This document shows positions 25,310 through 34,654 of a DNA stretch of 64,000 bases, one piece after another. Position 1 is the first letter of the stretch; every line of letters begins with the position of its first letter. Source of the DNA: Bacillota bacterium (GTDB lineage: Bacteria > Sysuimicrobiota > Sysuimicrobiia > Sysuimicrobiales > Segetimicrobiaceae); NCBI GenBank assembly GCA_021324255.1, contig JAJPJL010000003.1:1-64000 (forward strand). Reading direction: 5' to 3'. The notes beneath the pieces are model-generated. The model was not told the DNA's origin. It searched no databases and saw nothing but the letters and a program-made list of their open reading frames with translations. The position numbers were made by a program, and so were the translations under genes.

Positions 25310-26317
25310 TCAGGCCAGGTTGAGCAACCGCGCGAGATTGCGCCCGAGGACGTTGCGCTCGCGCTCCCCGCCAAGCCCGAGGTCGCGAACGACCTCCACG
25401 GGCGCCGTGTATCCCATGTCGTACGGGTAATCGCTCCCGATCACGACGTGGTCGTCGCCCATCCGGTCGAGCAGGAACCGCAACGCCGCGCCGCTGTGGG
25501 TCAGGGTGTCGCAGTACAGGTTCCCCAGGTACTCGCTGGGGCGGCGCGGGAGATGCTCGTTCAACTCCCGCCGCACCTCGTAGCCGTGGTCCAGCCGCCC
25601 GATCTGGTACGGGAAGTAGCCGCCGCCGTGGGCCAGGACGACCCTCAGGCGCGGGAACCGTTCGAACACACCTCCCAAAATCAGATGCGCCGCGGCCAGC
25701 GCGGTTTCGGCCGGGAAGCCGACCAGATTCCAGATGTGGTGGCTCCGCATGCGACGCATGTCGCCCCAGTTCTGCGGGTGCACGAACAAGGGCAGCCCGC
25801 GCCGCTCGGCGGCCCCGTATACCGGGGCCAGGCTCGGATCGTCCAGGTCCATGCCATTGATGTGCGTGCAGATCTCGACGGCGCGCAGCCCCAGCGTGCC
25901 CGCCGCGCGCTCCACCTCCCGGGCGGCGAGCTCCCCGTCCTGCATGGGGGCCGTGGCCATCCCGATGAACCGGTCCGGGTGCGCCCGCACCATCGCCGCG
26001 ATGCCGTCGTTGAGGGCCGCGGCAAGCCGCGCGCCCAGCTCCGGGGCCGCCCAATAGCAGAACGCCGGCGACGGCCCGATGACGGCGGCGGCGAGGCCGC
26101 GCCGGTCCATCGCCGCGAGCATGAGGCGCTCGTCGTACTCCGCGGGATCCAGCGCGGTATCCGGCTCCACCACCACGCCCGGCGGCGCGTGATAGATCAT
26201 GTGCTCCACCGCGCCGCGGCGCTCGATGTGCACGGCGTCCGCGAAGTCGCCGCGCCGCACCGCCTCGACAAACTGCGGCGGCACGACGTGGAAGTGGATG
26301 TCGATCGACTCCATCAC
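25310..26317 (-). CDS. ACMSD-like amidohydrolase (copy 1)
   Basis: A 335-residue zinc-dependent decarboxylase or hydrolase of the amidohydrolase_2 family, which includes aminocarboxymuconate-semialdehyde decarboxylase, gamma-resorcylate decarboxylase and related enzymes. Metal residues: DIHFHVVPPQF (HxH), the histidine in LFVHPQNWGD, the LAHGGGYFPYQ segment, and the aspartate of IGSDYPYDMGY. It lies seven bases after the sugar-binding protein gene, so the two are co-transcribed. A close paralogue sits at 34655-35659. The substrate is probably a cyclic or aromatic acid (inference). Confidence 0.9.
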   Translation of the reverse strand: MMESIDIHFHVVPPQFVEAVRRGDFADAVHIERRGAVEHMIYHAPPGVVVEPDTALDPAEYDERLMLAAMDRRGLAAAVIGPSPAFCYWAAPELGARLAAALNDGIAAMVRAHPDRFIGMATAPMQDGELAAREVERAAGTLGLRAVEICTHINGMDLDDPSLAPVYGAAERRGLPLFVHPQNWGDMRRMRSHHIWNLVGFPAETALAAAHLILGGVFERFPRLRVVLAHGGGYFPYQIGRLDHGYEVRRELNEHLPRRPSEYLGNLYCDTLTHSGAALRFLLDRMGDDHVVIGSDYPYDMGYTAPVEVVRDLGLGGERERNVLGRNLARLLNLA

Positions 26318-26324
26318 GGTTTCC

Positions 26325-27635
26325 CTACTGCGCCGCCCTGGCGTACTCTCCCGCGGCTTGGTCCAGGGCCTGCTTGGGATCCGCGTTGTTGAGGATGACC
26401 CGGTCGATCATGCGCGACAGGATCGTCTGCAGCTCCTGGTAGTGCGTGGTGCGCGCCACGGGGCGTCCGATCGAGAGGTCGTGGATGTACACGCCGAGGA
26501 AGGGGTCCCGTTTCGCCTCGGGCGTGTCGAACCATCCCTTGCGCGACTGCACGAACCTGATGTCGCTCCACCACTGGAGGGGACGCGAGCTGAGGAAGTG
26601 GACGAGATCCCACGCCGCCGCGCGCTCGTCGGCCGGCGCCTTGGCGTACACGGCCCAGTTGAACGCATAGACCAACGTGGCCGGGTGGTCGGGACGGATC
26701 TGCGGCAGCGGCGCCACCGTGTAGTTCCCCTTCATCTTCGGGTTGATCCGCTCGATCGAGGGACCTCCGTTCGGCCCCATGAACGTCATCGCGTCCTGTT
26801 CCGTGGCGAAATCCTGGTACGGCGAGCTGCACGTGTTCTGCGTGACCTGGGGCGCCACGGTCACGCTCTCCCAGACCTGCAGCGCCCTGACCCCGGCGTC
26901 GCTGTTGAACGCGGGCCGGCCGCCCTGCAGGATCGTGCCGCCGGCCTGATACAGAAGGATCTGGAACATCTGCGCCTGCCAGTGCCCGTCCGGGCACGCG
27001 TACCGCATCTCGAACCCCTTTTGCACGATGCGGTCGCCCTGTTTCTTCGTCAGCTGTTTGTTGAGCCGGGCCACGTCGTCCCACGTCTTCGGCGCGTCCT
27101 TGGCGGGATCCAACCCCGCCTCCCGGAACAGCCGGTTGTTGATGAAGAGGCTGTGCGCGTTCTGCTGGTCGGGGATGGCGTACAGGTCGTGCCCGTCGTA
27201 CATCGCGTCGAGCAGGTGCGGGATGTACTGGTCCAGCACGCCCGCGACGCTCGACCGGCCCCACGCCGCGGGCGGCAACGGGTCGAGCAGGTGCACCGCT
27301 ACGTACTTCGGCAGGTTCCAGTCCGCGACCTCGACGAGCGCCGGCGCCGTGCCGGTGCTCAGCGCCACGGTGACCTTGTCGGACGGCGTGTCGGTCTCGA
27401 AGTTGATCTTGATGTTGGGATGGAGCTGCTCGTACTCAGCGATCAGCTGGCGCAGGAGCGTGCTCTTCGTGCTGTCCCCGCCGTCCCAGTAGGTGAAGGA
27501 TACCGGATGCGAAGGCAGCGCCCACGTGGCCGCTCCGCTCGCGTGCGGCGTGCGTGTGCCGCCGTACAGGCAGAGGCTCACGACGAGCGCGATCCCAAGC
27601 ACGAGTGCGGGCAAGGCACGGCGATGAGACGTCAC
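26325..27635 (-). CDS. Sugar ABC transporter substrate-binding protein
   Basis: A family 1 extracellular solute-binding protein, 436 residues, with signal peptide (ALPALVLGIALVVSLCLYGG). The mature part begins with the usual beta strand VSFTYWDGGDSTKSTLLRQL and carries TGTAPALVEVADW and YAIPDQQNAHSLFINNRLF, typical of oligosaccharide and polyol binders. GTG 27635 follows a G-rich ribosome site. It is co-transcribed with ACMSD copy 1; the nearest free permease pair on the same strand is at 20398-22231. Confidence 0.9.
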   Translation of the reverse strand: MTSHRRALPALVLGIALVVSLCLYGGTRTPHASGAATWALPSHPVSFTYWDGGDSTKSTLLRQLIAEYEQLHPNIKINFETDTPSDKVTVALSTGTAPALVEVADWNLPKYVAVHLLDPLPPAAWGRSSVAGVLDQYIPHLLDAMYDGHDLYAIPDQQNAHSLFINNRLFREAGLDPAKDAPKTWDDVARLNKQLTKKQGDRIVQKGFEMRYACPDGHWQAQMFQILLYQAGGTILQGGRPAFNSDAGVRALQVWESVTVAPQVTQNTCSSPYQDFATEQDAMTFMGPNGGPSIERINPKMKGNYTVAPLPQIRPDHPATLVYAFNWAVYAKAPADERAAAWDLVHFLSSRPLQWWSDIRFVQSRKGWFDTPEAKRDPFLGVYIHDLSIGRPVARTTHYQELQTILSRMIDRVILNNADPKQALDQAAGEYARAAQ

Positions 27636-27936
27636 CTGGCGGCCCCCCTTCCAGCGGTCGCCGGCGCCTCCCAAGCCTCGTGCCTCTCGGTGGACGGACT
27701 TCGCGGATGTCACCGGCGGATGACGCGCGTCGCTAGCGAGTTCTCTCTGCCGGGACGGCAGTCCTTCGCGGGCGCGAGCGCCGCGCGGCATCGGCCGCGC
27801 GCGGCCGGCGCCGCCGCCCGTCGATGAGCCGGACGTCGTGCGGAGCCGGGCGGTAGGGGGCGGGCGCGCCGGCCGAGAACGCCGGGGGGATCCCGGCGTC
27901 CGATCGGCGCCGGGCATGTCGTGGCGGAGCGTGCGC
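27636..27936. other. Divergent intergenic region
   Basis: 301 bases between the leftward sugar-binding protein gene and the rightward dehydrogenase. It contains a small hairpin CTGCCG-gga-CGGCAG near 27750, but no convincing promoter boxes or operator palindrome. Both promoters must lie here. Confidence 0.45.
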
Positions 27937-28839
27937 ATGGACCGTCCTCGCATCGGCGTCATCGGGCTCGGCAAGATGGGCGCGCCAATGGCGCGCCGGC
28001 TCCTGCGGGCCGGCTACCGCGTCGGGGGGTACGATCTGCGGCCTGAGGCCGTCGCGGGCGCCGTGCGTGACGGGGTGGAACGCGAGGCGAGCGTCGGGGA
28101 TCTGGCTCGGGACGCCGGGATCGTGCTCACGATGCTGCCGGACGGGCGGGCGGTCGAAGCGGCCGTCTACGGGGAGGGCGGCCTCGCGCACGCGATGCGG
28201 CCCGGGCAGATCCTGATCGAGATGACGTCGTCGTCCCCGCGCGTCACGCGCCGTGTGGCACGAGACCTGGGCGCTGCCGGCGTCGAGGTGCTCGACGCGC
28301 CGGTGTCGGGCGGCGTGCGCGGTGCGGTGGACGGGACGCTCTGCGTCATGGCCGGCGGCCCCGCGGACCTCGTCGAGCGCTGCCGGCCGGTCCTCGCCTG
28401 CTTCGGCGAGATCGTGCACGCCGGCGACGCGGCGGGCGACGGCGACGCCGCCAAGACCATCAACAATCTGTTATCCGCCGCGGCCCTGTGGAGCACGGCC
28501 GAGGCGATCGCGCTGGGGCAAAAGGCCGGACTGTCCGCGGACCGCCTCATCGCCGCCGTGAACCGCTCCACCGGGCGCAACTACACGACCGAGATCAAGT
28601 GCCCCCGGTTCATCCTGCCGCGCAATTTCACCGCCGGCTTCACCGTGGCGCAGTACCTCAAGGATCTCGACATCTGTCTCGACCTGGCGGACGAGCTCCG
28701 GGTCCCGATGCTCATGGGCGCGTTGACCCGGCAGGCATGGCGGATCGCCGTGGGCGAGGGCATGGGCGACGCCGACCACACCGCCCTCATCGAGCTGCTG
28801 GAGCGCTGGGCCGGGGTGGGAGGACCGCCGCCGGCGTAG
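27937..28839 (+). CDS. NAD(P)-dependent beta-hydroxyacid dehydrogenase
   Basis: A 300-residue member of the 3-hydroxyisobutyrate dehydrogenase family. Rossmann motif IGVIGLGKMGAPMARRLL, substrate loop LDAPVSGGVRGAVDGTL, catalytic lysine in AAKTINNLLSAAALWS. ATG 27937 has GGCGGAGC seven bases upstream; ATG 27916 adds seven residues. It is a paralogue of the gene at 2396. It faces the M24 gene tail to tail across 14 bases, on the opposite strand from the surrounding catabolic operon. Confidence 0.9.
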   Translation: MDRPRIGVIGLGKMGAPMARRLLRAGYRVGGYDLRPEAVAGAVRDGVEREASVGDLARDAGIVLTMLPDGRAVEAAVYGEGGLAHAMRPGQILIEMTSSSPRVTRRVARDLGAAGVEVLDAPVSGGVRGAVDGTLCVMAGGPADLVERCRPVLACFGEIVHAGDAAGDGDAAKTINNLLSAAALWSTAEAIALGQKAGLSADRLIAAVNRSTGRNYTTEIKCPRFILPRNFTAGFTVAQYLKDLDICLDLADELRVPMLMGALTRQAWRIAVGEGMGDADHTALIELLERWAGVGGPPPA

Positions 28840-28853
28840 CGCGCCGCCGCCGG

Positions 28854-30113
28854 TCAGGCGCCCAGCATGTCGTCCGCGTGCTCGCACAACGTGAAGATCT
28901 CGTACCCCTTGTCGGTGACGACGAGGTTCTCCTCCAGCCGCACCGTCTGCTCCAGACCCGGGTGGCCGGCGAAGGTCTCGATCGCGAAGTACATGTTCGG
29001 CTTGAGCTCCGCCGGGTACTTGAGCGAGTAGGCGCGGGAGATCCACATCCCCTCGTACAGGCTCAACCCGATGCTGTGCGCAAACTGCTGCAGCGAGACG
29101 CTGCCGTACTTGTCGTCGTCGTACTCGGGGAAGTGCTTGGCCACGTCGGCGCTCGTGGCGCCGGCCTTGACGGCGTGGATCGCCGCGTACAGGGAATCGT
29201 AGCACTCTCGATAGAGCGCCCGCTCCTTGGGCGTCGGCTTGGCCGCCACTTTCCAGCACCGCACAAAGTCGATGAAGTACCCGCCCGGACCGACCGCGTT
29301 GATGTCGATGATCATCAAGTCGCCCTGCCGGATGATCTTGTCGGTGTGCCAGCGCCGGTACGGGCTCGTGTTGCCGCCCGATGCGACGATGATGTCGTAG
29401 ACGAAATCGAAGCCGCTGCGGTAGAGGTACTCGTTGACCTTGGCGCACACCTCGGCTTCGCGCACGCCCGGCTTGGCCCATTCGTGCTTGGCCATCCACA
29501 TGGCGGCGTCGCCATGGGCCGCGGCGATCTTGTGGCACTCCAGCTCGTCGACCGTCTTCACGACCCGCGCCTGCGACATGGCCGGCCATCCGTTGACGAT
29601 GTTGAGCCCCTGCTTCGTCAGCGCCTGGTAGGCGACCATGTCCATGATGTCGATGCCGATCTGTTCCTTGTGCACCCCCGCCTCGCGCAGCACGTCGGCG
29701 ATCGACGCCGCCATCCGGGTCGCCATCTCGGGCTCCGCGCCCTCGGACCACTTCCAGGTGATCGCCGGCCGGACCTCATGCAGCCACGGCGCGTCGATCT
29801 GCGCGCAGATCATGTCGCTGCCCACCGTCTCGAACAGCACCGGATCTTTGCCCCGCGGGAGCACGGCGTACCGGATGAAGATGTTGTTCTTCCAGTTGCC
29901 CTGGTACACGCCGGTGACGTAGCGTACGTTTTCGCCGACAAACAGGATGAGCGCGCCGAGGTCGTGCTTCTCCATCATCTCGCGCGCGCGCCCGAGCCGC
30001 TCGCGCCGCAGCCGGTCGAAATTGACCCGGCCCTGCCAGTCGGTGCCCGACGTGCTGAACACGCGGCGCGGTTGGTGCTCGTGCAGGCCCGCGAGAAACG
30101 GGTGCTGGGTCAT
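28854..30113 (-). CDS. M24-family Xaa-Pro peptidase-like enzyme (copy a)
   Basis: A 419-residue pita-bread-fold metalloenzyme. The five metal ligands of M24 are all visible: two Asp in MIIDINAVGPGGYFIDFVRC, His in QFAHSIGLSLYE, Glu in YFAIETFAG and Glu in VRLEENLVV. The N-terminal half is the creatinase/prolidase-type domain. Besides Xaa-Pro peptidases, this fold includes creatinase, ectoine hydrolase and DMSP lyase, so the reaction is not settled. It is the last gene of a seven-gene minus-strand block and lies 60 bases after its paralogue. Confidence 0.88.
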   Translation of the reverse strand: MTQHPFLAGLHEHQPRRVFSTSGTDWQGRVNFDRLRRERLGRAREMMEKHDLGALILFVGENVRYVTGVYQGNWKNNIFIRYAVLPRGKDPVLFETVGSDMICAQIDAPWLHEVRPAITWKWSEGAEPEMATRMAASIADVLREAGVHKEQIGIDIMDMVAYQALTKQGLNIVNGWPAMSQARVVKTVDELECHKIAAAHGDAAMWMAKHEWAKPGVREAEVCAKVNEYLYRSGFDFVYDIIVASGGNTSPYRRWHTDKIIRQGDLMIIDINAVGPGGYFIDFVRCWKVAAKPTPKERALYRECYDSLYAAIHAVKAGATSADVAKHFPEYDDDKYGSVSLQQFAHSIGLSLYEGMWISRAYSLKYPAELKPNMYFAIETFAGHPGLEQTVRLEENLVVTDKGYEIFTLCEHADDMLGA

Positions 30114-30173
30114 GCGTACGCCTCCTCTGCGAGCGATGTCTCGCCCGATGGTAGCCGGCGGGCCCGGGCGGTG

Positions 30174-31430
30174 CTACGCAAGCAGCGCGGCACAGTACGG
30201 GCTCCGGGACATCCGCCTGGCTCCGTCCTCCGTCACGACGACCATGTCCTCCAACCGGACGCCGCCGCCGCCGGCCACGTCCGGCACCCAGATCAGCGGC
30301 TCCAGGGCGAACACCATGCCGGGCTCGAGCGTCACCGCGGCCGCGCCCGGGATCGCTTCCCCGATGTAGGGCGGCTCGTTGGATCCGCACCCGATCCCGT
30401 GGCCGATAAAGAGGCTGAGAAACCGGTCCGCCAGCCCGTGCTCGGCGGCCCGGGTGCGGATCGCCGCCGCGACGTCCGTGTTGGTCGCGCCCGGCCGCAT
30501 CGCCGCGACGCCGGCCTGCTGAGCGTCCCACACCGCGCGATAGATCCGCCGCTGCTCCGGGGACGGCGCCCCGCAGATCACGGTCCGGCCGATGTCGCCG
30601 AAGTACCCGTTCCACATCGCGCCGATGTCGATGAACACGAGGTCGCCCTCCCGGATCACCTTGTCCGTGGCCAGGCGCGTCGGCGGCGCCATGCGCTCGC
30701 CGCTGGCCACGAACGGCGTCGTCACGTGGGCGTACTCGCCGCCGAGCCGGTACAGCGTGCGGAGCGCCTCTCCGGCGACCTCGCACTCCCGGACGCCGGC
30801 CCGGACGGCCGCCGTCGCCGTCGCGGTGACCGCCTCGGCGATCACCGTGGCTTCCTCGAGCACGGCGAGTTCCTCCGCGGTCTTCACGCGCCGCGCCGCC
30901 TGCATGGCCGCGTCCCCGTCCAGCCAGCGGACGGCGGGGCACGTCTCGGCGAGTGCGTCCATGAGCAGCTTGCCGGCGAGGTCGATGCCGACGGCCCCGC
31001 GGCGCAGGCCGTGCCGCTCGAGCACGGGCGGCACGATCTCGGCGGCGACGTGGCGCACCAGGCCCGGTTCCTCGACGATCGGAATCGTGTGAAACTCGTC
31101 GATCCAGGGCATCGTCGCTTCCGCGCGATCGCGATCGCCGCCGGAGATGAACAAGACCGTCGTGCCGTCCCGGGTGAACAACGCGCCGTTCAGCACGCCG
31201 TTCTTTCCGGCGATGATCTGGGGACGCAGGCTCGCGAGGTAGCGAACGTTCTCCTCCTTCCACACGAGCACCGCGTCGAGCTGCGCCCGCCCCAGCGCGT
31301 CACGGGCGCGCTCGGCGCGCCCCGCGCGCAGCCGCGCCATGTCGATCCGCGCCTCGTAGTCCGTGTTGCCGGCGCCGCGCGACCACGGCTCGGGCGCGCG
31401 ATGCGCCGGCGCCGTCTCCCGCGTGCTCAC
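30174..31430 (-). CDS. M24-family Xaa-Pro peptidase-like enzyme (copy b)
   Basis: A 418-residue M24 enzyme. Metal ligands: VFIDIGAMWNGYFGDIGRT (two Asp), His in FIGHGIGCGSNEPP, Glu in FALEPLI, Glu in VRLEDMVVV. It is closer to standard prolidase-type members than copy a. The GTG start at 31430 overlaps the stop of the dehydrogenase by four bases; the frame is open upstream but reads noise across that gene. It is likely a peptidase or C-N hydrolase working on products of the same pathway as copy a. Confidence 0.88.
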   Translation of the reverse strand: MSTRETAPAHRAPEPWSRGAGNTDYEARIDMARLRAGRAERARDALGRAQLDAVLVWKEENVRYLASLRPQIIAGKNGVLNGALFTRDGTTVLFISGGDRDRAEATMPWIDEFHTIPIVEEPGLVRHVAAEIVPPVLERHGLRRGAVGIDLAGKLLMDALAETCPAVRWLDGDAAMQAARRVKTAEELAVLEEATVIAEAVTATATAAVRAGVRECEVAGEALRTLYRLGGEYAHVTTPFVASGERMAPPTRLATDKVIREGDLVFIDIGAMWNGYFGDIGRTVICGAPSPEQRRIYRAVWDAQQAGVAAMRPGATNTDVAAAIRTRAAEHGLADRFLSLFIGHGIGCGSNEPPYIGEAIPGAAAVTLEPGMVFALEPLIWVPDVAGGGGVRLEDMVVVTEDGARRMSRSPYCAALLA

Positions 31431-32410
31431 GCCCACACCTCCGGGTTGACCGCGTTCGGCGGCCGCTCGCCGCGCGCCCACGCCGCCACGTTGTCGACCG
31501 CCGTCTCGGCGATCGCGTTGCGGGTATCGCGGTCCGCGCTCCCCAGATGGGGCAGCAGCACGACGTTCGCCAGGTCGAGCAGCTCCGGCGTCACCCGCGG
31601 CTCGCGCTCGTAGACGTCCAGCCCGGCGCCCGCGATCCGCCCCTCCCGCAGCGCCGCGGCCAGGACCGCCTCGTCGACGAGCGTCCCGCGCGACGTGTTG
31701 ATCAGGTAGGCCGTCGCCTTCATCGCCCGGATCTCCGGCGCGCCGATCAGGTGGCGGGTCTCCGGCGTCTGCGCGGCGTGCACCGAGACAAAATCGGCCG
31801 CGCGAAGGAGCTCGGGGAGCGCGGCCCACTCGACGCCGAGCTCCCGCTCCTCGGCCGGCGACAATCGCGCGCGCTTCATGTAGAGCACGCGCATGCCGAA
31901 CCCGCGAGCGCGGCGCGCCACCGCGCGTCCGATGTCGCCGAGCCCGACGATCCCCAGCGTCTTGCCGTGCACGGTGCCGCCGATCAGGCACGTGGACTGG
32001 CTCCCCGGAAACGCGCCGGACCGGAGCAGCCGGTCGCCCTCGATGACGCGACGCGCCACCGCCAGCAGGAGCGCCATCGTGATATCCGCGGTCGCCTCCA
32101 CCACCATGGCCGGCGGCACCGCCGTGACGGGCACCCGGCGCGCGGTCGCGGCGGCCACGTCGACATTGGCCGGCACCGCGGCGGTCGAGGCGATGAGGCG
32201 GAGGTGTGGCCCGCCCGCGATCACGCCCGCGTCCACCGTATCGTGCAGCATGCAGAACAGCACGTCGGCGTCCCGCACCGCCGCGGCGAGCTCGGCCGGC
32301 GCGGGGATGCGGCGGGCGTCGGCGTTCCACACGACCTCCGCGAGATCCCGCAGCCGGCGGAACGCCGGGTCGGGGATGGGCTGGGTCAGGTAGACTCGAG
32401 GGCGCGTCAT
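31427..32410 (-). CDS. D-isomer-specific 2-hydroxyacid dehydrogenase
   Basis: A 327-residue NAD(P)-dependent oxidoreductase of the glyoxylate/hydroxypyruvate reductase type. GIVGLGDIGRAVARRA is the intact nucleotide motif; catalytic Arg in INTSRGTLVDE, Glu in DVYEREP, His in LLPHLGSADR. It is coupled by overlap to M24 copy b and follows the LVIVD protein by 36 bases. Probably reduces or oxidises a 2-oxo/2-hydroxy acid made by this operon. Confidence 0.9.
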   Translation of the reverse strand: MTRPRVYLTQPIPDPAFRRLRDLAEVVWNADARRIPAPAELAAAVRDADVLFCMLHDTVDAGVIAGGPHLRLIASTAAVPANVDVAAATARRVPVTAVPPAMVVEATADITMALLLAVARRVIEGDRLLRSGAFPGSQSTCLIGGTVHGKTLGIVGLGDIGRAVARRARGFGMRVLYMKRARLSPAEERELGVEWAALPELLRAADFVSVHAAQTPETRHLIGAPEIRAMKATAYLINTSRGTLVDEAVLAAALREGRIAGAGLDVYEREPRVTPELLDLANVVLLPHLGSADRDTRNAIAETAVDNVAAWARGERPPNAVNPEVWA

Positions 32411-32446
32411 CGGACGGGTCCCCTCTCTTCGCGCCGGGGGCGCGCG

Positions 32447-33559
32447 TCACCTCGGAGCAAACTCCAGCACCGTCAACCCGCGGTAGCGGTCGATGACGTA
32501 CACCAGGCCGCGGTCGTCGACGTACACGTCGTTGGATTGCGCGACGCCGTACGGGGGCTGTCCCGGCGGCACATACCGGCCGACCTCGCGCGGCGCGTAG
32601 GGGTTGGAGATGTCCACCGCCCGCACGCCGCCGCTGAACCACGTGACGAACACGATGTTGTCCTCGCGCACGTGCTCCCAGGGCTGGTGCGCGCCGAACC
32701 GCCTGCCCGGGGTCACGTAGGTATCGGGATCCGCGTGGTACGTCGCCACGGGGACCGGGCGCGCCTCATGGGTAATGTCGAGGACCCAGAGGAACGCGGG
32801 CGGATCCTCGAGCACGTCGTCGGTCACGTCCTCGTCCGTCACCACGGCAAACCGGCGGCCCCGGATGGCATGCGGCACGGGGAGAAACGTGTGCGTCGGC
32901 GGCGCATACGGCGGATGCCATTGGACGCGGCTCACCGTCCTCGGCTGCGCGGCGTCGGTGATGTCGACGATCGCCGACCCGGCGATGCCGCACGCCACGT
33001 ATGCCCGGTCGCCGCGCGCGAGCGCGAGGTGCACCCAGTAGTCCCCGGGCACGGGCGGAGCGCCGGGGCGCTCCTCCTGCCCCTCGAACCACCAGCGCCC
33101 GACGAGCGCGGGGGCGCTCGGCGCGCTCACGTCCACGATGGCGAGGATGTTCGATTGAAACCCCGGCCACCCGGTGGAGAGAAAGACGCGCGTGCCGGCC
33201 AGGTCGAACCGGTGGACGCCGCGGCCGGCGGTCGGCCAGAACGCGATCTCGCGCGGCCGGCGGCGGTCGGCGATGTCGAAGAGCTTGAGCCCGACCGCCC
33301 GCGGGTGCGGATCCCCGTGCTCCGGGAAGCGTTCATAGTTGACGAGCATGACGTCGTCCAGCACGCGGACCTTGTGCGAGTGAATGTCCGGCGGCACGCG
33401 TACCTGCGCGACGATCTTCGGCGCCGCGGGATCCTGGACGTCGATGATCGTCGTGCCGAGCGGGGGCGCCATGTGGCCGACGTACGCGTACCGCCCCTCG
33501 ACGACAACCTGGCCGCCTCCCGGCAGATCGAGGTACCCGACCGGCGTGACCCCCGCCAC
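32447..33559 (-). CDS. LVIVD-repeat protein (beta-propeller-like)
   Basis: A 370-residue protein made of about six repeats of the LVIVD type: TTIIDVQDPAAPKIVAQ, LKLFDIADRRRPREIAF, LAIVDVSAPSAPALVGR, SAIVDITDAAQPRTVSR, LWVLDITHEARPVPVAT and VRAVDISNPYAPREVGR. Such repeats fold as propeller blades. No signal peptide is visible, unusual for this mostly surface family, so it may be cytosolic. GTG 33559 shares one base with the stop of the Gfo/Idh gene (TAGTG). Its biochemical role is unknown; in this operon it may act as lactonase-like or scaffold protein (speculative). Confidence 0.85.
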   Translation of the reverse strand: MAGVTPVGYLDLPGGGQVVVEGRYAYVGHMAPPLGTTIIDVQDPAAPKIVAQVRVPPDIHSHKVRVLDDVMLVNYERFPEHGDPHPRAVGLKLFDIADRRRPREIAFWPTAGRGVHRFDLAGTRVFLSTGWPGFQSNILAIVDVSAPSAPALVGRWWFEGQEERPGAPPVPGDYWVHLALARGDRAYVACGIAGSAIVDITDAAQPRTVSRVQWHPPYAPPTHTFLPVPHAIRGRRFAVVTDEDVTDDVLEDPPAFLWVLDITHEARPVPVATYHADPDTYVTPGRRFGAHQPWEHVREDNIVFVTWFSGGVRAVDISNPYAPREVGRYVPPGQPPYGVAQSNDVYVDDRGLVYVIDRYRGLTVLEFAPR

Positions 33560-34554
33560 TACGAGGCCACCTGCACGAGCCGGCCCTCCCGGGCGGATGC
33601 GATCACCGCGTCGGTCAGCTGCACGTTGCGCAGGCCGTCCAGGCCGGACGCGTTCGGCTCGCGCCCGTGCACCACCGCGTCGTTGAACGCGGCGACGGAC
33701 CGGACGACCGCATCCCGGCTCGAGTGCTTGGCCACCCGTTCGCCGGACTCGGTCAGGACCCGCAGCTCGCCGTCGCGGAACGGCCGGGTGCAGTCGATCC
33801 CCACGATGCGGCCCCGGGTGCCGTAGATGGCGATGTCGGGCTGGTAGTAGGGCACGTTCTGATTCGCGTTGACGTAGGCGAGCACGCCGGTGTGGAAGCG
33901 GAGGAGTGCGAGCACCATGCGCTCGAGCGCCGGCGTGCGGCCGACCTCGGTCAGGGCGGTGACCTCCCCCACCTCCGCGCCGAGGAGATACCGCAGCAGA
34001 TCGTAGGCATGCACGGCGATGTTGTTGATCGCGCCCAGGCCGGCCAGCGCCGGGTCGGTGCGCCAGCCGCGGAGCGGGGCGTCGCCGGGGCTCACCTCGA
34101 TCTGGACCAGGATCACGTCGCCGATCGCGCGCTCGTCGAGCAGCCGCTTCGTCTCCGCGAACGCCGTGTGATGGCGGGTTTGAAAATGGGTGCCCAGCCT
34201 GAGCCGGGCGCGGGCGAATGCGTCGACGACGCGCCGCGCGTCGGCCACGGTGAGCGCCAGCGGCTTCTCGCAGAGGACGTGCTTGCCGGCGCGCGCCGCG
34301 GCCACCGCCTGCTCGGCGTGCTGCGCGTTCGGTGTCGAGATGTAGACGACCTGAACCTCCGGATCGGCCAGGAGGTCCTCGTACGCCGTGTACGCGCGCG
34401 CCGCGCCGTGCTTCGCCGCGAACGCGTCCGCGCGGGCACGATCCCGGCTCACGGCAGCCACCAGTCGGCCGGCGTCCCCGAGCGCGGCGATCGCCGGGGC
34501 GGCCGCCGCGCCCGCAAAATTCCCCGTGCCCATGATGCCCCATCCGACCGACAT
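33559..34554 (-). CDS. Gfo/Idh/MocA family oxidoreductase
   Basis: A 331-residue NAD(P)-dependent sugar or cyclitol dehydrogenase. Rossmann motif WGIMGTGNFAGAAAAPAIAA, the family's lysine in HVLCEKPLALTVADARR, and the catalytic-region histidine in INNIAVHAYDLLRYLLG. ATG 34554 has GGGAGG eight bases before it; the longer open frame upstream has no such site. It precedes the LVIVD gene with a one-base overlap. Confidence 0.9.
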   Translation of the reverse strand: MSVGWGIMGTGNFAGAAAAPAIAALGDAGRLVAAVSRDRARADAFAAKHGAARAYTAYEDLLADPEVQVVYISTPNAQHAEQAVAAARAGKHVLCEKPLALTVADARRVVDAFARARLRLGTHFQTRHHTAFAETKRLLDERAIGDVILVQIEVSPGDAPLRGWRTDPALAGLGAINNIAVHAYDLLRYLLGAEVGEVTALTEVGRTPALERMVLALLRFHTGVLAYVNANQNVPYYQPDIAIYGTRGRIVGIDCTRPFRDGELRVLTESGERVAKHSSRDAVVRSVAAFNDAVVHGREPNASGLDGLRNVQLTDAVIASAREGRLVQVAS

Positions 34555-34654
34555 CGTCGCGCCCTCCCGATGTTCAACGTCTGCGCGCCGCACGCGGCGG
34601 CCGGGAGCCCCGCGGCATCCCGGAGCCCGCCCCCTCGGATCCCGCGCAGTCTGC

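Noticed and set aside
28488-31613. A 1041-codon open frame on the plus strand
   Set aside because: It is antisense to two M24 genes and a dehydrogenase with intact catalytic motifs; its product is rich in Arg, His and Val with no domain. Long antisense frames are expected at this GC content.
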